The notes: generated from the letters alone by a model not told the origin. A DNA stretch of 64,000 nt from Microvirga lenta (GCF_020532555.1 NZ_JAJBBR010000001.1:310001-374000), one strand, 5' to 3'. Positions 1 to 9,787 are shown, numbered from the stretch's first letter. A program made the numbers and translations.

Positions 1-258
1 TTGAGGCAAGCCTCCGGGTTGGTTCCTGCTACGGAGCTAAATCGGTCAAGCTTGCTGCACTGAGCCTGCGATTCGGTACGTGTGTACCTCCTGCGGGTGA
101 ATTGCACCACAGCATGAGCGTAGGAAGATCTGCAGATCGGGCTGGACAGTGAAAATCTGTAGACTTAACACATGTTAGAAATCGGCGCTGACAGCATGGC
201 CGCTAAAGTTCACAGAAACACCATTTCAGAATCTGCGCGGGAGACTCTGCCCCTAACG

Positions 259-486
259 ATGAGATGCTACTTCAACCTCGTAAATGGCAGCGAGAAAATC
301 ACAGACCAGGATGGGATTGAAGTCAGGGACATCGAGCAAGCCCGTATCCAGGCCCTGAAAGCAATAGACGAATTGCGAGACGAGGACGACTCGGCTTCGA
401 ACGAATGGGCGAATTGGAGCCTCGAAGTTACCGATGCATTCGGGAACATTCTGTTCACGATCAATCTCGGCGGTGTCCTGCACTGA
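259..486 (+). CDS. DUF6894 family small protein
   Basis: A 75-residue protein with the look of the DUF6894 family, which is abundant in Methylobacteriaceae and has no known function. Seen: it opens with MRCYFNLVNG, then an 'I..QDGIEV.D...A...A' stretch and a closing beta-rich 'W.LEVTDAFGNILFTI' segment, the usual order in this family. The frame stays open upstream to ATG codons at 172 and 196, but family members start at the MxxYFxL segment, so the start at 259 is preferred; no strong ribosome site decides it. It stands alone, convergent with the regulator at 620-1339. Confidence 0.65.
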   Translation: MRCYFNLVNGSEKITDQDGIEVRDIEQARIQALKAIDELRDEDDSASNEWANWSLEVTDAFGNILFTINLGGVLH

Positions 487-619
487 TCTCCAACACCCTG
501 GACGCGCTTTCATAGGGAAAGTCAATTTCAACCCCCCGCCCCGACGGCCCAGGACGGCTCTTCATATCGAGCAATACAAAGAACCTCGCGCGCTTCGCAC
601 CTGTCATAAACCAAACCCT

Positions 620-1339
620 TCAGCGGGATGTCCAAGACTCGTCGGATGCGCCGGCGGCCGGGAGGTGCGCAACAGCCCACATAGCAGCCTGTGTGCGGTT
701 CGTGACGCGGATCTTTCTGAGAATCGCCTTGATGTGAACCTTCACAGTGGCTTCCGCAACTTCAAGCTTTCGCGCAATAATCTTATTGGGGGCGCCCTGC
801 ATCAGACAATGCAGAATCTCCGCCTCTCGGCTTGACAGCGTTCGAATGGGAGCTCCGGCTGAGATAATCTGCAAATTGTCCGGCGTCTCGGCTGATACTG
901 GCCGCTCTACACGCGAGAGCTTTCCTGCCGACAAATCCATGAGCACGGAAGTCGACGGGAATACTTTTTCTCCCAACATGACGAGATCGAGATATTTGAC
1001 CAAGACTTCACACGACACCGTCGAAAGGCAGTAGCCGTCGGCTCCGGACTGCAGCATTGACATCATGCTTTGCAGATCGAACTCTTCGGCCAACACAACT
1101 GTGCGGCAAGTCGGGTAGCGGCTCTTGATATCCCGGATGAAATCGGAAGTGGCTTGCTGGTGAAGATTGATATCGACAACGAACAGGGATGGAGCCTTGT
1201 CAGTCTCATCCTGACCGTCACCATCACCCTCCGAGCACACCCTGAAGCGAGTAGTCGAAAGAGTATGCTTCAGCCCTTCTCGAAGCATTGAGTTTTTACA
1301 AACAAGGATCGTTGGCACCAGCGACGCAGATCGTGTCAT
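620..1339 (-). CDS. LuxR/NarL-family response regulator with degenerate receiver
   Basis: A two-domain DNA-binding regulator of 239 residues. The C-terminal LuxR-type helix-turn-helix (about 165-230) is clear: LSSREAEIL followed by NKIIARKLEVAEATVKVHI. The N-terminal part (about 9-125) resembles a receiver, with a possible phospho-acceptor Asp in FVVDINL, but the acidic pair expected after the first strand is replaced by LVCKNS and the usual Thr/Lys region reads VVLAEE. It may therefore be controlled by protein contact rather than phosphorylation. It is the outermost gene of the exopolysaccharide locus and points away from it; a role in regulating that locus is inferred from position only. 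Confidence 0.8.
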   Translation of the reverse strand: MTRSASLVPTILVCKNSMLREGLKHTLSTTRFRVCSEGDGDGQDETDKAPSLFVVDINLHQQATSDFIRDIKSRYPTCRTVVLAEEFDLQSMMSMLQSGADGYCLSTVSCEVLVKYLDLVMLGEKVFPSTSVLMDLSAGKLSRVERPVSAETPDNLQIISAGAPIRTLSSREAEILHCLMQGAPNKIIARKLEVAEATVKVHIKAILRKIRVTNRTQAAMWAVAHLPAAGASDESWTSR

Positions 1340-1603
1340 GCGAAAGATCCTTTTTTGAAATCTGTCCTCAATTATACAAATTAACCTCTTTGCGACTATT
1401 GATGAAAAAGGAGTAGGCTCTAGCGCTTTTGAGGTACAGGACCGCCAACGTGAGGAGTAAAAGCTTAATATTTCTGTTTAGCAGCACGCGACTTTACGGG
1501 CTCAATAATACACAATTCCGCGCTTATTACCCAAGAGCGTAAATAGTTCCGCGCCCCTCCTCATGACTAAAGGCGCCGCTGGGAGCTGCCAATACCCTGC
1601 AAG

Positions 1604-2455
1604 CTACCTCATCAATTTCAGGTCTGACGCAGTTTCTTTTGATAAAGGCGGAGCGATCCGGTGAGCCAAGGAGGTCTGACTGACTTCGACATCGCGGTAC
1701 TCGATCGTTAGATCCTCTGGAGAGGTATTCCGATAGATCCCAAACTGCCAGTATGGCCCTTCAGGGTCATTATACCCCATGGAGAAATCGGTTAGGTCGA
1801 GCATCAACACGCCGTCGCGCCACCACTGAAGAATGGCATCGCCCTTGTAGCCGAAGCGCAAGCGGAACACATGCCGATACCAGCGGTCCCGTTCAATGGC
1901 GCCGGAATAACGGATCGTCTCGTCCGGATTAACTGTATGTCTTGCCGCGGCAACGTAGCGAGTCGATATCATGAACACATCGCCAGGCAGCAACTGCAAG
2001 GCGAACGGCGGTGAAGAGCCCCGGTCGCCAGCCTGGGTCGTGGCATGCATCTGGCCGATCACACACCATCTTGATGTTACCGGCTCTCCCGGGAGAATTC
2101 TTTGGGCATAGGAGATCCAGACATCTTTCCCAAGAGGATTAGGTTGAGCCCACCCCGTGAGCTCAGCTCTGTCGACAGCAGATCCTTCTTTCGCATCCCA
2201 GCGTGAGTTCTCCCCTCGGCGGACCGTAAAACGAAGCAGGGCAGTCTGAGATTTGGATAGCTGGATCGCTTGATGATTCGAGGCTGCCGAGGCCGGCTCG
2301 TAATAATGCCCGCCTATGGTGAGAGGTGCGATGACAGGCCGCCAGTCCGAGGCCGTCGCAACTGTTGCAGAGAGCAGCATGTACGTGGTCAGGAGAATCC
2401 CAGAAAGCCATGATCCAGAGGCCCTCGCCACAGACTTGATTCCAATGTTCCTCAT
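1604..2455 (-). CDS. Secreted polysaccharide lyase-like protein
   Basis: A predicted exported protein of 283 residues resembling the heparin lyase I-like 'Polysacc_lyase' beta-jelly-roll family. Seen: an N-terminal signal peptide with a hydrophobic core and a probable cleavage after ATVATA, then a concanavalin-like body with AELTGW near the middle, a WYRHVFRLRF strand and YWQFGIYR near the end, all usual for the family. The open frame begins at 2572, but the start at 2455 is preferred: it has a GAGGAGG ribosome site six bases upstream and gives a proper signal peptide. Lyases of this kind sit in exopolysaccharide loci and trim or release the polymer in the periplasm; the substrate is unknown. 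Confidence 0.75.
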   Translation of the reverse strand: MRNIGIKSVARASGSWLSGILLTTYMLLSATVATASDWRPVIAPLTIGGHYYEPASAASNHQAIQLSKSQTALLRFTVRRGENSRWDAKEGSAVDRAELTGWAQPNPLGKDVWISYAQRILPGEPVTSRWCVIGQMHATTQAGDRGSSPPFALQLLPGDVFMISTRYVAAARHTVNPDETIRYSGAIERDRWYRHVFRLRFGYKGDAILQWWRDGVLMLDLTDFSMGYNDPEGPYWQFGIYRNTSPEDLTIEYRDVEVSQTSLAHRIAPPLSKETASDLKLMR

Positions 2456-2587
2456 GCCGGCCTCCTCTGCTCGCTTAGCTGACAGAATTGTGGGAGCTCC
2501 TGTGTTCGCCCCCCGTAGAATCGTTTCGGCAGCTTCGAGCGTGGCCCTCAGATTCCGGCAAGGTGAAGCCACCTGGAACTCGGCCGT

Positions 2588-3862
2588 CTATCTCTTCTCA
2601 TCCTGCCTGACGGAGCGACTGGTGGCGCTGCGCAGCGGCTTTCGATCGCCTCTTCGCTTGAACGCGCGATAGATCCTCTTGATCCTCTGCGGGATCCGTG
2701 GGCGGACATAACTTTGGTAGGCGAAATGTACCGCCGCGCGAGGCATTTGAAACAGCGTGGACATAGCGCTTTTTCGCACGAGATGAACATCGACGTATTC
2801 GTCATGGCTCATCCTCCAGAATCCTTCCCAGTCGGCATTGCTGAGATGGTTCACCTCCGCGACATCCTGGCGAGAGAAAACATCCCTCAAGACTTCACCC
2901 GTCAGGAGATGACCGGGCCTGCAATCCGCATAGGTTTCGTCGAAAGCGATCTTGGCCAGCATAAGAGCCTCGCCGCATCGGATGCACATTTGAGCCGCCA
3001 CGACACGATTGTTGACCCGAATGACATACCATTCGAACTCCTCATCCGACCCCAGGTTTTCTGCCAAGGCTTTGTAGAACGCGACCGCTCCAGGATTATC
3101 GGCCATCGCCGTTCCATTGCGCCCCTTCCAGCCGGATGCCTCGAGCTCTATGAACTCGCCTAGGAGCTCACTTGCCGCCGGGTAGCCTTTCCTGAGCTCA
3201 ACCAGGACGGACCCATGCCCTTCGAGCTTCTTGCGGAACCGCTTGAGATTGCGGCGCATATTTCCCAGACCCGCGAAGTACTGTCCGTAATCGCCTTGCA
3301 CATTGAGATATGAGTATGAGGAACGTGTGCCACGATACCTGACGTAGCCATCCGCACCATGTTGGAGGGCCCGCAGAACAGGAGATCCCTGCCGAACTCC
3401 GCTCAAGGTGAGACCGAGGTGACCAGGGATCAGATTTCGAAGCTCTGAGAAAAGCGACTGCAGCGCCGCCTCCGCACGGTCGGGAGCCAGCAAGACATCA
3501 CCAGATGGTGTCAAGTCGTCATACAGCGTATGCAGTACGGGCCGGCGCGTACCAAGAAGCGGGTGCGCTCTGGCAATGACAGGCAGCACACCGACGAGTC
3601 TCTCTCCTTCGTAGGCGAAGCTACAGAGCCAATGCTCCCCAGGCTTTACGCGATGCTCCAGAAAGGCCTTGACCCACCCTGGCATCAGACAGGGAATCCG
3701 CTGAGGAGCCTTTGAGGCGAGCTCGTTCCAACAATCGATATGTGGAGCGAGGTCTGCGACATTAGAGGCCGTCGTCACCCTCAGCTCCCCGTCCGCCCGC
3801 TCAGCGTATGCGCGAGGAGAGGCGACTGGAATGTCTGCGACTGCCATGGCGTTACCGGACAT
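2588..3862 (-). CDS. CelD/BioF2-like GNAT acyltransferase (EPS locus copy 1)
   Basis: A 424-residue member of the GNAT_6/BioF2-like family (often annotated CelD, 'cellulose biosynthesis'), built of two GNAT-like halves as in FemABX enzymes. Seen: the family signature LEASGWKGRNGTAM after the midpoint, then VAAQMCIRCGEALMLAKIAFDE, split here only by name, which matches the acyl-CoA fold core. The open frame extends to 3913, but the ATG at 3862 leaves an 11-base overlap with the stop of the upstream sugar transferase gene, so translation is probably coupled. The acceptor is likely a sugar or lipid-linked glycan; this is inferred from context. It is the first of four such genes in 9 kb. Confidence 0.75.
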   Translation of the reverse strand: MSGNAMAVADIPVASPRAYAERADGELRVTTASNVADLAPHIDCWNELASKAPQRIPCLMPGWVKAFLEHRVKPGEHWLCSFAYEGERLVGVLPVIARAHPLLGTRRPVLHTLYDDLTPSGDVLLAPDRAEAALQSLFSELRNLIPGHLGLTLSGVRQGSPVLRALQHGADGYVRYRGTRSSYSYLNVQGDYGQYFAGLGNMRRNLKRFRKKLEGHGSVLVELRKGYPAASELLGEFIELEASGWKGRNGTAMADNPGAVAFYKALAENLGSDEEFEWYVIRVNNRVVAAQMCIRCGEALMLAKIAFDETYADCRPGHLLTGEVLRDVFSRQDVAEVNHLSNADWEGFWRMSHDEYVDVHLVRKSAMSTLFQMPRAAVHFAYQSYVRPRIPQRIKRIYRAFKRRGDRKPLRSATSRSVRQDEKR

Positions 3863-5171
3863 TTCGACCCGCCAGAAGCGTCCAGATCGTTGCGACGGCG
3901 ATCTCGACATCAAGGGATAGACCGTACTCCCGAACGTAGAACAGGTCGTATGTCAGTTTCGCGCGCGTTTCTTCGACCGTGGATGCATATCCGTAGCTGA
4001 CCTGAGCCCAACCGGAGAGCCCCGGCTGTACGGCGTGACGCAGATCGTAATGGGGGATGATCTGCTGGTACTCCGAGACGAGCTGGGGCTGCTCCGGCCG
4101 AGGCCCGATTAGGCTCATATCGCCTTTCAAGATATTGAAAAGTTGCGGCAACTCGTCGATCCGGTAGCGGCGAAGCACCTTGCCGAGTGGTGTTACCCTG
4201 CAGTCGCTCTTTGAGGTCGCAATCTGTTTGCCACCCGTATTATGCACGCTCATCGTACGCAGTTTGTACATGCGGAATATTCGGCCGTTCCGCCCCACTC
4301 TGTCCTGAGCGAAAATAATCGGGCGCCCCATAGTGACGGCAATCGCCAAAGCCGCTGCACCGCCCAGCATGAAAGCTATTGGCGCCATCAGAAGCGAGGC
4401 GCCAATATCGATACAGCGTTTGAGCGGTGCATATGACGCGCTTCTTTGAAGATGATGCCGAAGGACATCAGGCTCGACATCCTCAGGCAGGAGGTATGCG
4501 GAACGGTCGATCACATAGTTGCGGACATGACGAAGCTCGCAGTTCGACATGGCCGCCAAGGAGATGTATCGCGTCCATTCCGGCGGCAACGCCACGCCGA
4601 AGTCCACGAGTATGACATCGTACCGGGAAACGGCAGCGGCAGGATCGGAGATGATCTCGACGCCCACATCAAGCCGCCGCAGGATCTCCGGCGACAGACC
4701 AGCAGCGACAGCTCCGATCTTTCGCGGTCGAGCAATCCTTCGCAATGGATCTACGGCGATGCTGCAGGCCACCGCTGCAATGTACGTCGCCGGCACGAAA
4801 CTCCAGGCGATGTCCTGCTTCAGCCCTGCAGCAAATGCGAACCAGGTAAAATGTGCAATAAAACTAAATATGAAAGCCAGAAGCAGCCGCGACGTGGAGC
4901 CCCTTTGGGCGAATGCGGCAATCGTGACCACCGCCGATGTATTGAGCGCCGTTACGGTGACGATAGTAAGAACGATTCGAGAATCCGATGGGCCTAGGCC
5001 GAGGATGAAGCCTAGGAACAAGGCAGACTGGATCGAACAAAGCAGCCCTATCAAAGCGGCAATCGCCGGCCCGATGAACAGGCGGAGAGGCCTTTCCGCA
5101 GGCACATAGGCGGGGCTGAGCCCAGTTCCTCTCGCAGTGCTCTGGAGGGGAATCTTGGAACTATTCGCCAC
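3852..5171 (-). CDS. Undecaprenyl-phosphate sugar phosphotransferase (WbaP/PssY-like)
   Basis: The probable initiating enzyme of the exopolysaccharide, moving a sugar-1-phosphate onto undecaprenyl phosphate at the inner membrane. Seen: about four N-terminal membrane helices (residues 30-160), a linker domain, a fifth hydrophobic segment near 265-290, then the bacterial sugar-transferase domain with FRMYKLRTM, RRYRIDELPQ, GDMSLIGPRPE and PGLSGWAQVSYGY, all catalytic-domain motifs. Length (439 residues) fits the polyprenyl glycosylphosphotransferase family. A GGGAGG ribosome site lies 12 bases before the ATG. The gene heads a leftward group with the GNAT gene and perhaps the lyase. Which sugar it transfers cannot be told from sequence. 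Confidence 0.9.
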   Translation of the reverse strand: MANSSKIPLQSTARGTGLSPAYVPAERPLRLFIGPAIAALIGLLCSIQSALFLGFILGLGPSDSRIVLTIVTVTALNTSAVVTIAAFAQRGSTSRLLLAFIFSFIAHFTWFAFAAGLKQDIAWSFVPATYIAAVACSIAVDPLRRIARPRKIGAVAAGLSPEILRRLDVGVEIISDPAAAVSRYDVILVDFGVALPPEWTRYISLAAMSNCELRHVRNYVIDRSAYLLPEDVEPDVLRHHLQRSASYAPLKRCIDIGASLLMAPIAFMLGGAAALAIAVTMGRPIIFAQDRVGRNGRIFRMYKLRTMSVHNTGGKQIATSKSDCRVTPLGKVLRRYRIDELPQLFNILKGDMSLIGPRPEQPQLVSEYQQIIPHYDLRHAVQPGLSGWAQVSYGYASTVEETRAKLTYDLFYVREYGLSLDVEIAVATIWTLLAGRNVR

Positions 5172-5496
5172 AGATGACCTCCCGATCGTTCCGCTCTATG
5201 GAACCAGCCGCCTCAAAAAAGACAGATGTCGATGCTTTGCACGTTATGGAGCATGATATGCTGGACAACCAGCCTATTCTATAGAAGTTCAAATATACTG
5301 AGGTGGTAGTTCACATTACTCAGCAGAATATACCCATTATCATTTCAGATATTCTTTTATCGCTTGATCACGCTTTGTATGCGATTGTAAAATATTTATG
5401 ATAGAAATTTCCCCCCTTAGAGCTTGCTTTTGCAATCTATTCTCATAGAACCGCTGAAGATAGCTCTTACCATCGTATTTTCGCGGGAAATACAGC
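5172..5496. other. AT-rich divergent intergenic region in the EPS locus
   Basis: This 325-base stretch separates two divergent genes, the sugar transferase (leftward) and a GNAT gene (rightward), and is clearly more AT-rich than its surroundings. It must hold both promoters. I see no convincing operator, hairpin or small gene in it. Confidence 0.5.
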
Positions 5497-7188
5497 ATGA
5501 CCGGCTCAAGTATTTACCCCTGGAGATCCAGCGTTGACCTGATCCGTGGAGAGATGGCCGGAGAACTGTTGATCAACGAGGCCTTCGAACAGGCTTGGTC
5601 TGCGCTTGTCAAACAATGCCCTTGGAGCACCGCATGCCAATCCCCAGGCTTCGCTGAAGCTTGGTTTGCAGCCTACATCGCGCGCTTTGAACCCCTTCTC
5701 ATCGTAGAACACGATGAGGTCGGACGACTTATTGGACTTCTACCCCTCGCGATTGAGAGAGCGTCCGGCAAGATTGTTCACGTGGGTGCCGAGCAGGCTG
5801 AATATCAGGTTTGGATTGCGACGGATCTCAATTCCACGTCGTTCATAGAGGCAGCTTTGGATGTTCTGGCATCGGATTTTCCCGGATGTCGGCTGCACCT
5901 CCAATATCTTCCGCCTGGCTCCCCGGTGCAGTGGTGCAACAAGGCGCGGCACAACTCGCGAGCATTCATCGTCGAGAAGAAGCGCCCGGTCCTGACACTT
6001 GGGCCTGGCAGCTCTGTCGAAGATTCATTGAGGAAGAAAAGCAATAAGAGCCGCATCAACCGTCTCAGGAAGACAGCTCCCCTGTCGCTCGTTGAGGTTC
6101 GGACACGCAGCGAGCTCGAGCGTTATATCGACTCGATTGCCGAGTATTGCGACCTGCGCCAAGGAGCCATAAACTCGTCTCTGCCCTTCAAAGAGGACCC
6201 CCAGAAGAGAGAGTTCTGTTTGAAGCTTCTGGAAAAGCCGGGCATCGCACATGTCTCGATTTTGAAAGTGGGCGATGCCGTAGCCGCCGCCAATATCGGC
6301 CTGATCAGCCGCACGTCGGTCTCGGTTGGGGTTCTGGCACATTCCCCTTTTCTCGCTGAACACTCCCCTGGAAAGATCCTCATCCTTCTTCTGGCGCAGA
6401 CCCTTGGGAGGCAGGGCCTCTTGGAGCTCGACCTGACTCCAGGCGGCGATATGTACAAGGATCGCTCGGCAGATCATTACGATCAGGTATATGTGCTTAG
6501 CGTCCATCTCGACCGTTTCGATTTCCTCTGGCACTGGCTCAGGGTACGGATCCGTGCGGCAGCAACTCAGGCTCTGGGCCGTCATGGGCAGGCTCTGAGC
6601 TCATATCGAAAGCAAATCTCCCGCTATGGCTTGCGTGGTCTGCTCCCGGACGGACTTCTGCGATCGACCTATAGGACCGGCAGACTCCCCATCATGCACT
6701 TCAACACCGTCTCGCTGGAGCGCGCGCGCCAGATCAGCTCCAGGAACGTCTGCAACATCAACTGCATTTCGGATCTTTTGTGCTATGAACCCGAAAGCAG
6801 GAATGACCGAAGCAAGATGGAGTTTCTTCTCGCAGCCTCACAGCGACTTGAGGCGGGCGACCGCGCGTACACAATCGTGGAGGGCGGCGTTCTCCTGCAT
6901 TGTTCTTGGCTCAGCCTGCCGAAGAGCGGTCACAAGGTCGCCCCCTTTGATACAATTGAGGCGCCGCTAAATTCCTGTGTGCTGCTGGACGACTATACTC
7001 ACCCCGAAGCACGCAAACGCGGCCTCGCGCAACTCTCGCTGGAACAGCGTCTAGCCGATGCAGCAGCAGAACCGAATGTAGAGACGATCCTGGTTCCAGC
7101 AGATGCAGACGCGCATTCCCCTCAGCACGAGATGACGCCTCGCAACGAGTTGGATGATGCCGCGATCCGAAGAGCTGTTTCGATGTGA
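5497..7188 (+). CDS. CelD-like GNAT acyltransferase with extra C-terminal domain (copy 2)
   Basis: A 563-residue protein, about 150 residues longer than its three relatives in the locus. Residues 1-380 form a BioF2/GNAT_6-like acyltransferase, opening with WSTACQSPGFAEAWFAAY and containing KKSNKSRINRLRK and a PGKILILLLAQTL segment; the usual GWKG signature is replaced here by a CDLRQGAIN stretch. The last 170 residues look like a second GNAT-type fold, with YTIVEGGVLLHCSWL and a HPEARKRGLAQLSL segment resembling an acetyl-CoA-binding motif. It stands alone on the + strand between leftward genes. Acyl transfer to an exopolysaccharide or carrier is inferred from family and position. Confidence 0.7.
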   Translation: MTGSSIYPWRSSVDLIRGEMAGELLINEAFEQAWSALVKQCPWSTACQSPGFAEAWFAAYIARFEPLLIVEHDEVGRLIGLLPLAIERASGKIVHVGAEQAEYQVWIATDLNSTSFIEAALDVLASDFPGCRLHLQYLPPGSPVQWCNKARHNSRAFIVEKKRPVLTLGPGSSVEDSLRKKSNKSRINRLRKTAPLSLVEVRTRSELERYIDSIAEYCDLRQGAINSSLPFKEDPQKREFCLKLLEKPGIAHVSILKVGDAVAAANIGLISRTSVSVGVLAHSPFLAEHSPGKILILLLAQTLGRQGLLELDLTPGGDMYKDRSADHYDQVYVLSVHLDRFDFLWHWLRVRIRAAATQALGRHGQALSSYRKQISRYGLRGLLPDGLLRSTYRTGRLPIMHFNTVSLERARQISSRNVCNINCISDLLCYEPESRNDRSKMEFLLAASQRLEAGDRAYTIVEGGVLLHCSWLSLPKSGHKVAPFDTIEAPLNSCVLLDDYTHPEARKRGLAQLSLEQRLADAAAEPNVETILVPADADAHSPQHEMTPRNELDDAAIRRAVSM

Positions 7189-7246
7189 GCAGGATTATCT
7201 GCAGCGATCGTCCAAATCCGGCTCAGGCGAGTATCTCGGCTCAACC

Positions 7247-8425
7247 TCAACCACTGCCGGCCTGCCGCACACGCAGATGATGCATCCAGCGGCGAGAGCT
7301 CAATAAGCGTCCTGCGCTCCTCATGTTGCCCCGTGCCTGCCGCAGGACTGACGCGGTTCGCATCGTGACCACCAGCGTCGTTCCGATAGGATCCGCGCCT
7401 CCGACGAGGAGTGTCTCGATCGTCTGACGCTCATGCATCAGACGGTTGCACAGTTCATTATCCGGAGCAGTACAGGAGTCGAACCAAACGGCCTTGCTAT
7501 CGTAAAAGTGAGTAATCGCATCGAACAGCAACAACGCACCCGGAGAGAAGCGGGAAAGCGTCTCATCATAGCACATCCTGAAGCCGAAAAGGCTGTTTCC
7601 GGAGACGAAATTGCACTGCATCGCTACCGCTCGATTCCCCATCAGAGCCAGCATCTGCAGATGGCCCGCCTCCGCCATGGCGCTGCAAGCCTTACGGAAG
7701 AATGCGATGTCCGCCGCACGGGACGCGATTGCAGTGCCTTCACTCCCCTTCCAGCCTGACGCCTCCAATTCCAGAAACTCGTCGACTGCGGATGGATCTC
7801 CTGTTCGGTCAACGAGCTTCAGCACACCACCACATTCTCGTTCTAGAGCTCTTCGCTTCCGCCCCAATTCCGCGCGCCGTTTATTCGATAGATGCGGATT
7901 GCACGTCACGTCTCGGCCTAGAGCGGCGCGTTCATACCGCTCCCATTGGACAAACGGGCTGCCACATTGCGACAGCACCTGCCTCAGCATTGACGAAACA
8001 GGCCCATTAGCGGCAACCCACTCGAAGACCAAAAGGCCGGCGCGCGCGTGCTGCACTCCCTGAAGCAACCTAAGCAGGGGTGCTGGCCCTTCGCTGGCTG
8101 CTATCAAGGGCGTTCCAAGGAAAGTATACTGACTGAGCCATGTCGCCATGACGGGCACTGGCATCTTGCGCCACCCCCACCTGATGACGACAGGCAAGCA
8201 AAAAGTCCAACGGTTGGCCTGTTCCACGACCACCAAGTGCACATTGTCTTCCGGCCGTGCCTCAGACAACGGCAGTACGAATTCAGGCTCGAAGAACGGA
8301 TTCGGCTCGACAGCCTCCTGCACGAGCGTCTTCCAGGCCGAAATGTCCTCTGGCCGAACGTCTGCAGCCCGCAGAAGGCGGAAATTCGCAGCGTGTGAAG
8401 TCGAAGCCTTCTGCAGATTCTGCAT
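7247..8425 (-). CDS. CelD/BioF2-like GNAT acyltransferase (copy 3)
   Basis: A 392-residue GNAT_6-family protein. Seen: PNPFFEPEFVLPL near the start, the N-lobe with FCLPVVIRWGWRKMPVP, then the family signature LEASGWKGSEGTAI and the acyl-CoA core with AVAMQCNFVSGNSLFGFRM and SPGALLLFDAI. This matches copies 1 and 4 closely in layout, so the three are probably old duplicates. The gene lies 90 bases downstream of the export-protein gene's stop and reads the same way, so it may belong to that transcript. Cytosolic; the acyl donor and acceptor are not evident. Confidence 0.75.
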   Translation of the reverse strand: MQNLQKASTSHAANFRLLRAADVRPEDISAWKTLVQEAVEPNPFFEPEFVLPLSEARPEDNVHLVVVEQANRWTFCLPVVIRWGWRKMPVPVMATWLSQYTFLGTPLIAASEGPAPLLRLLQGVQHARAGLLVFEWVAANGPVSSMLRQVLSQCGSPFVQWERYERAALGRDVTCNPHLSNKRRAELGRKRRALERECGGVLKLVDRTGDPSAVDEFLELEASGWKGSEGTAIASRAADIAFFRKACSAMAEAGHLQMLALMGNRAVAMQCNFVSGNSLFGFRMCYDETLSRFSPGALLLFDAITHFYDSKAVWFDSCTAPDNELCNRLMHERQTIETLLVGGADPIGTTLVVTMRTASVLRQARGNMRSAGRLLSSRRWMHHLRVRQAGSG

Positions 8426-8515
8426 CTACCAGATTCCAAAAAGTTCTGCGGCAGTGGATTTACCGATGAGGACAGTTCGAGTCCTACATGCCGAGATCAT
8501 GACGGCTGAGCCAGA

Positions 8516-9787
8516 CTATGGCAGAGCCCTCATCGCTGGGGCTTGCCGCAGGGTGACTTCTACAACGTCTCCGGGCACAAGCTCCGTGTCCTCATCGACT
8601 TCACGTCCCTCCCAGGCTTGCTTGCTGTTTCGGAAGATCTGGACGCGGGGCCTGCCGAGCGAATCCGACGCTAACCGGGACCTGAGGGAACCAACGTAAA
8701 GAATCTTTTCATCGGCAGCTCGGATCTTTGCCTTAAGGTCATGGAGCTTCGTTTCAGCCTCTTGCAGGTCGCGCATGAGCTTCAAACGCCGCTGGTCTTC
8801 GGCCTTCTGCAACTGCCGACGCTGCTCCTCTTCATCCTTCTTTACCAAGCTCAACTGCGCCTCGGTCTGCAGCAGGCGCTCGGATGCGAATGCGAGGGCT
8901 CTTTGCTCTTCCGCGATGCGTGCGACAGAAGCGAGACCTCGCTCGAACGATGACCTTAACCTGGCGACCTCCTCCGCCTGCTGCTCATAGCTTTTCGTCA
9001 GCTGCTCCTGCAGACGTCCGAGCGTAGCGGCCTGTGCTTGCGTTTGCTCCAGTGATCGCCCAAGAGATTTTATTTCCCGGTCGTGATCGATCAGGGCGAG
9101 CTTGAGTTCCTCAGCCTGAGCCCTTTCGTTCCTTGATATCGGCTGAGCCGCAGCCTCCTCATCGCGGACCTGAAACTCAGGCTCGCCCTTCAGCTCGGCA
9201 GCTAAACGCGCTACCAGCACCTCTTGCCTCATCAGCTCTTCGCGCAGGAGATTACTCTCTGTCCGTAGATCCACCTCCTCAAGGTTAGGATCTCGTGTCC
9301 GGAACCTCAGCGTGTCCAGGCCTCCGGCGAGAGCTATAGCCTGCCGTACCGTCATGCGGGGACGGTAGGGTAGTTCGCCAGGCTTTGACACGTCGCCATT
9401 GACATAGACAGGGCGATACTCAGCAATGACGACGGATACCTCCTCCGGATAGACGTAGACGATCCTCTCGGTTCCGTCGGAAGAACGGCTGCGGACTGAT
9501 TTGTTGGCCAACTCGTTCTTCAGCTTTGTCTGTATATCGCTCAGAGAGAGACCTGCGACGCCAATGCTGCCTACAAGAGGATAAGTGATCTGCCCCTCCA
9601 TGTTGACCTGCGTTCTCTGGCGAAACTCCGGCAGGCTGGCTATCGAAATTTCGAGAGTGTCCCCGGGCGCCACGAGATAGTCCGCCAATGCCGTCCTCGG
9701 AATGAAGAGAGCCAGCATTATGGCCATCAGGATCAACTGGCGCATACCATTCGGCTCGCTTCGGCACTTCCTACGATTGAACATCAT
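8516..9787 (-). CDS. Wza/ExoF-like polysaccharide export protein
   Basis: A periplasmic/outer-membrane polysaccharide export protein of 423 residues, similar in layout to ExoF and GumB. Seen: an N-terminal signal sequence ending in ALA before DYLVAPGDTLEISI, which starts the poly_export domain; a SLBB-type domain (VYVNGDVSKPGELPYRP with TVRQAIALAGG); then a long charged coiled coil (about residues 190-370) and a final beta segment with ELVPGDVVEVTL. There is no lipobox cysteine, so unlike Wza it is not a lipoprotein. The start at 9787 (ATGATG) is chosen; 9745 (also ATG) is possible and gives a shorter signal peptide. Confidence 0.85.
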   Translation of the reverse strand: MMFNRRKCRSEPNGMRQLILMAIMLALFIPRTALADYLVAPGDTLEISIASLPEFRQRTQVNMEGQITYPLVGSIGVAGLSLSDIQTKLKNELANKSVRSRSSDGTERIVYVYPEEVSVVIAEYRPVYVNGDVSKPGELPYRPRMTVRQAIALAGGLDTLRFRTRDPNLEEVDLRTESNLLREELMRQEVLVARLAAELKGEPEFQVRDEEAAAQPISRNERAQAEELKLALIDHDREIKSLGRSLEQTQAQAATLGRLQEQLTKSYEQQAEEVARLRSSFERGLASVARIAEEQRALAFASERLLQTEAQLSLVKKDEEEQRRQLQKAEDQRRLKLMRDLQEAETKLHDLKAKIRAADEKILYVGSLRSRLASDSLGRPRVQIFRNSKQAWEGREVDEDTELVPGDVVEVTLRQAPAMRALP

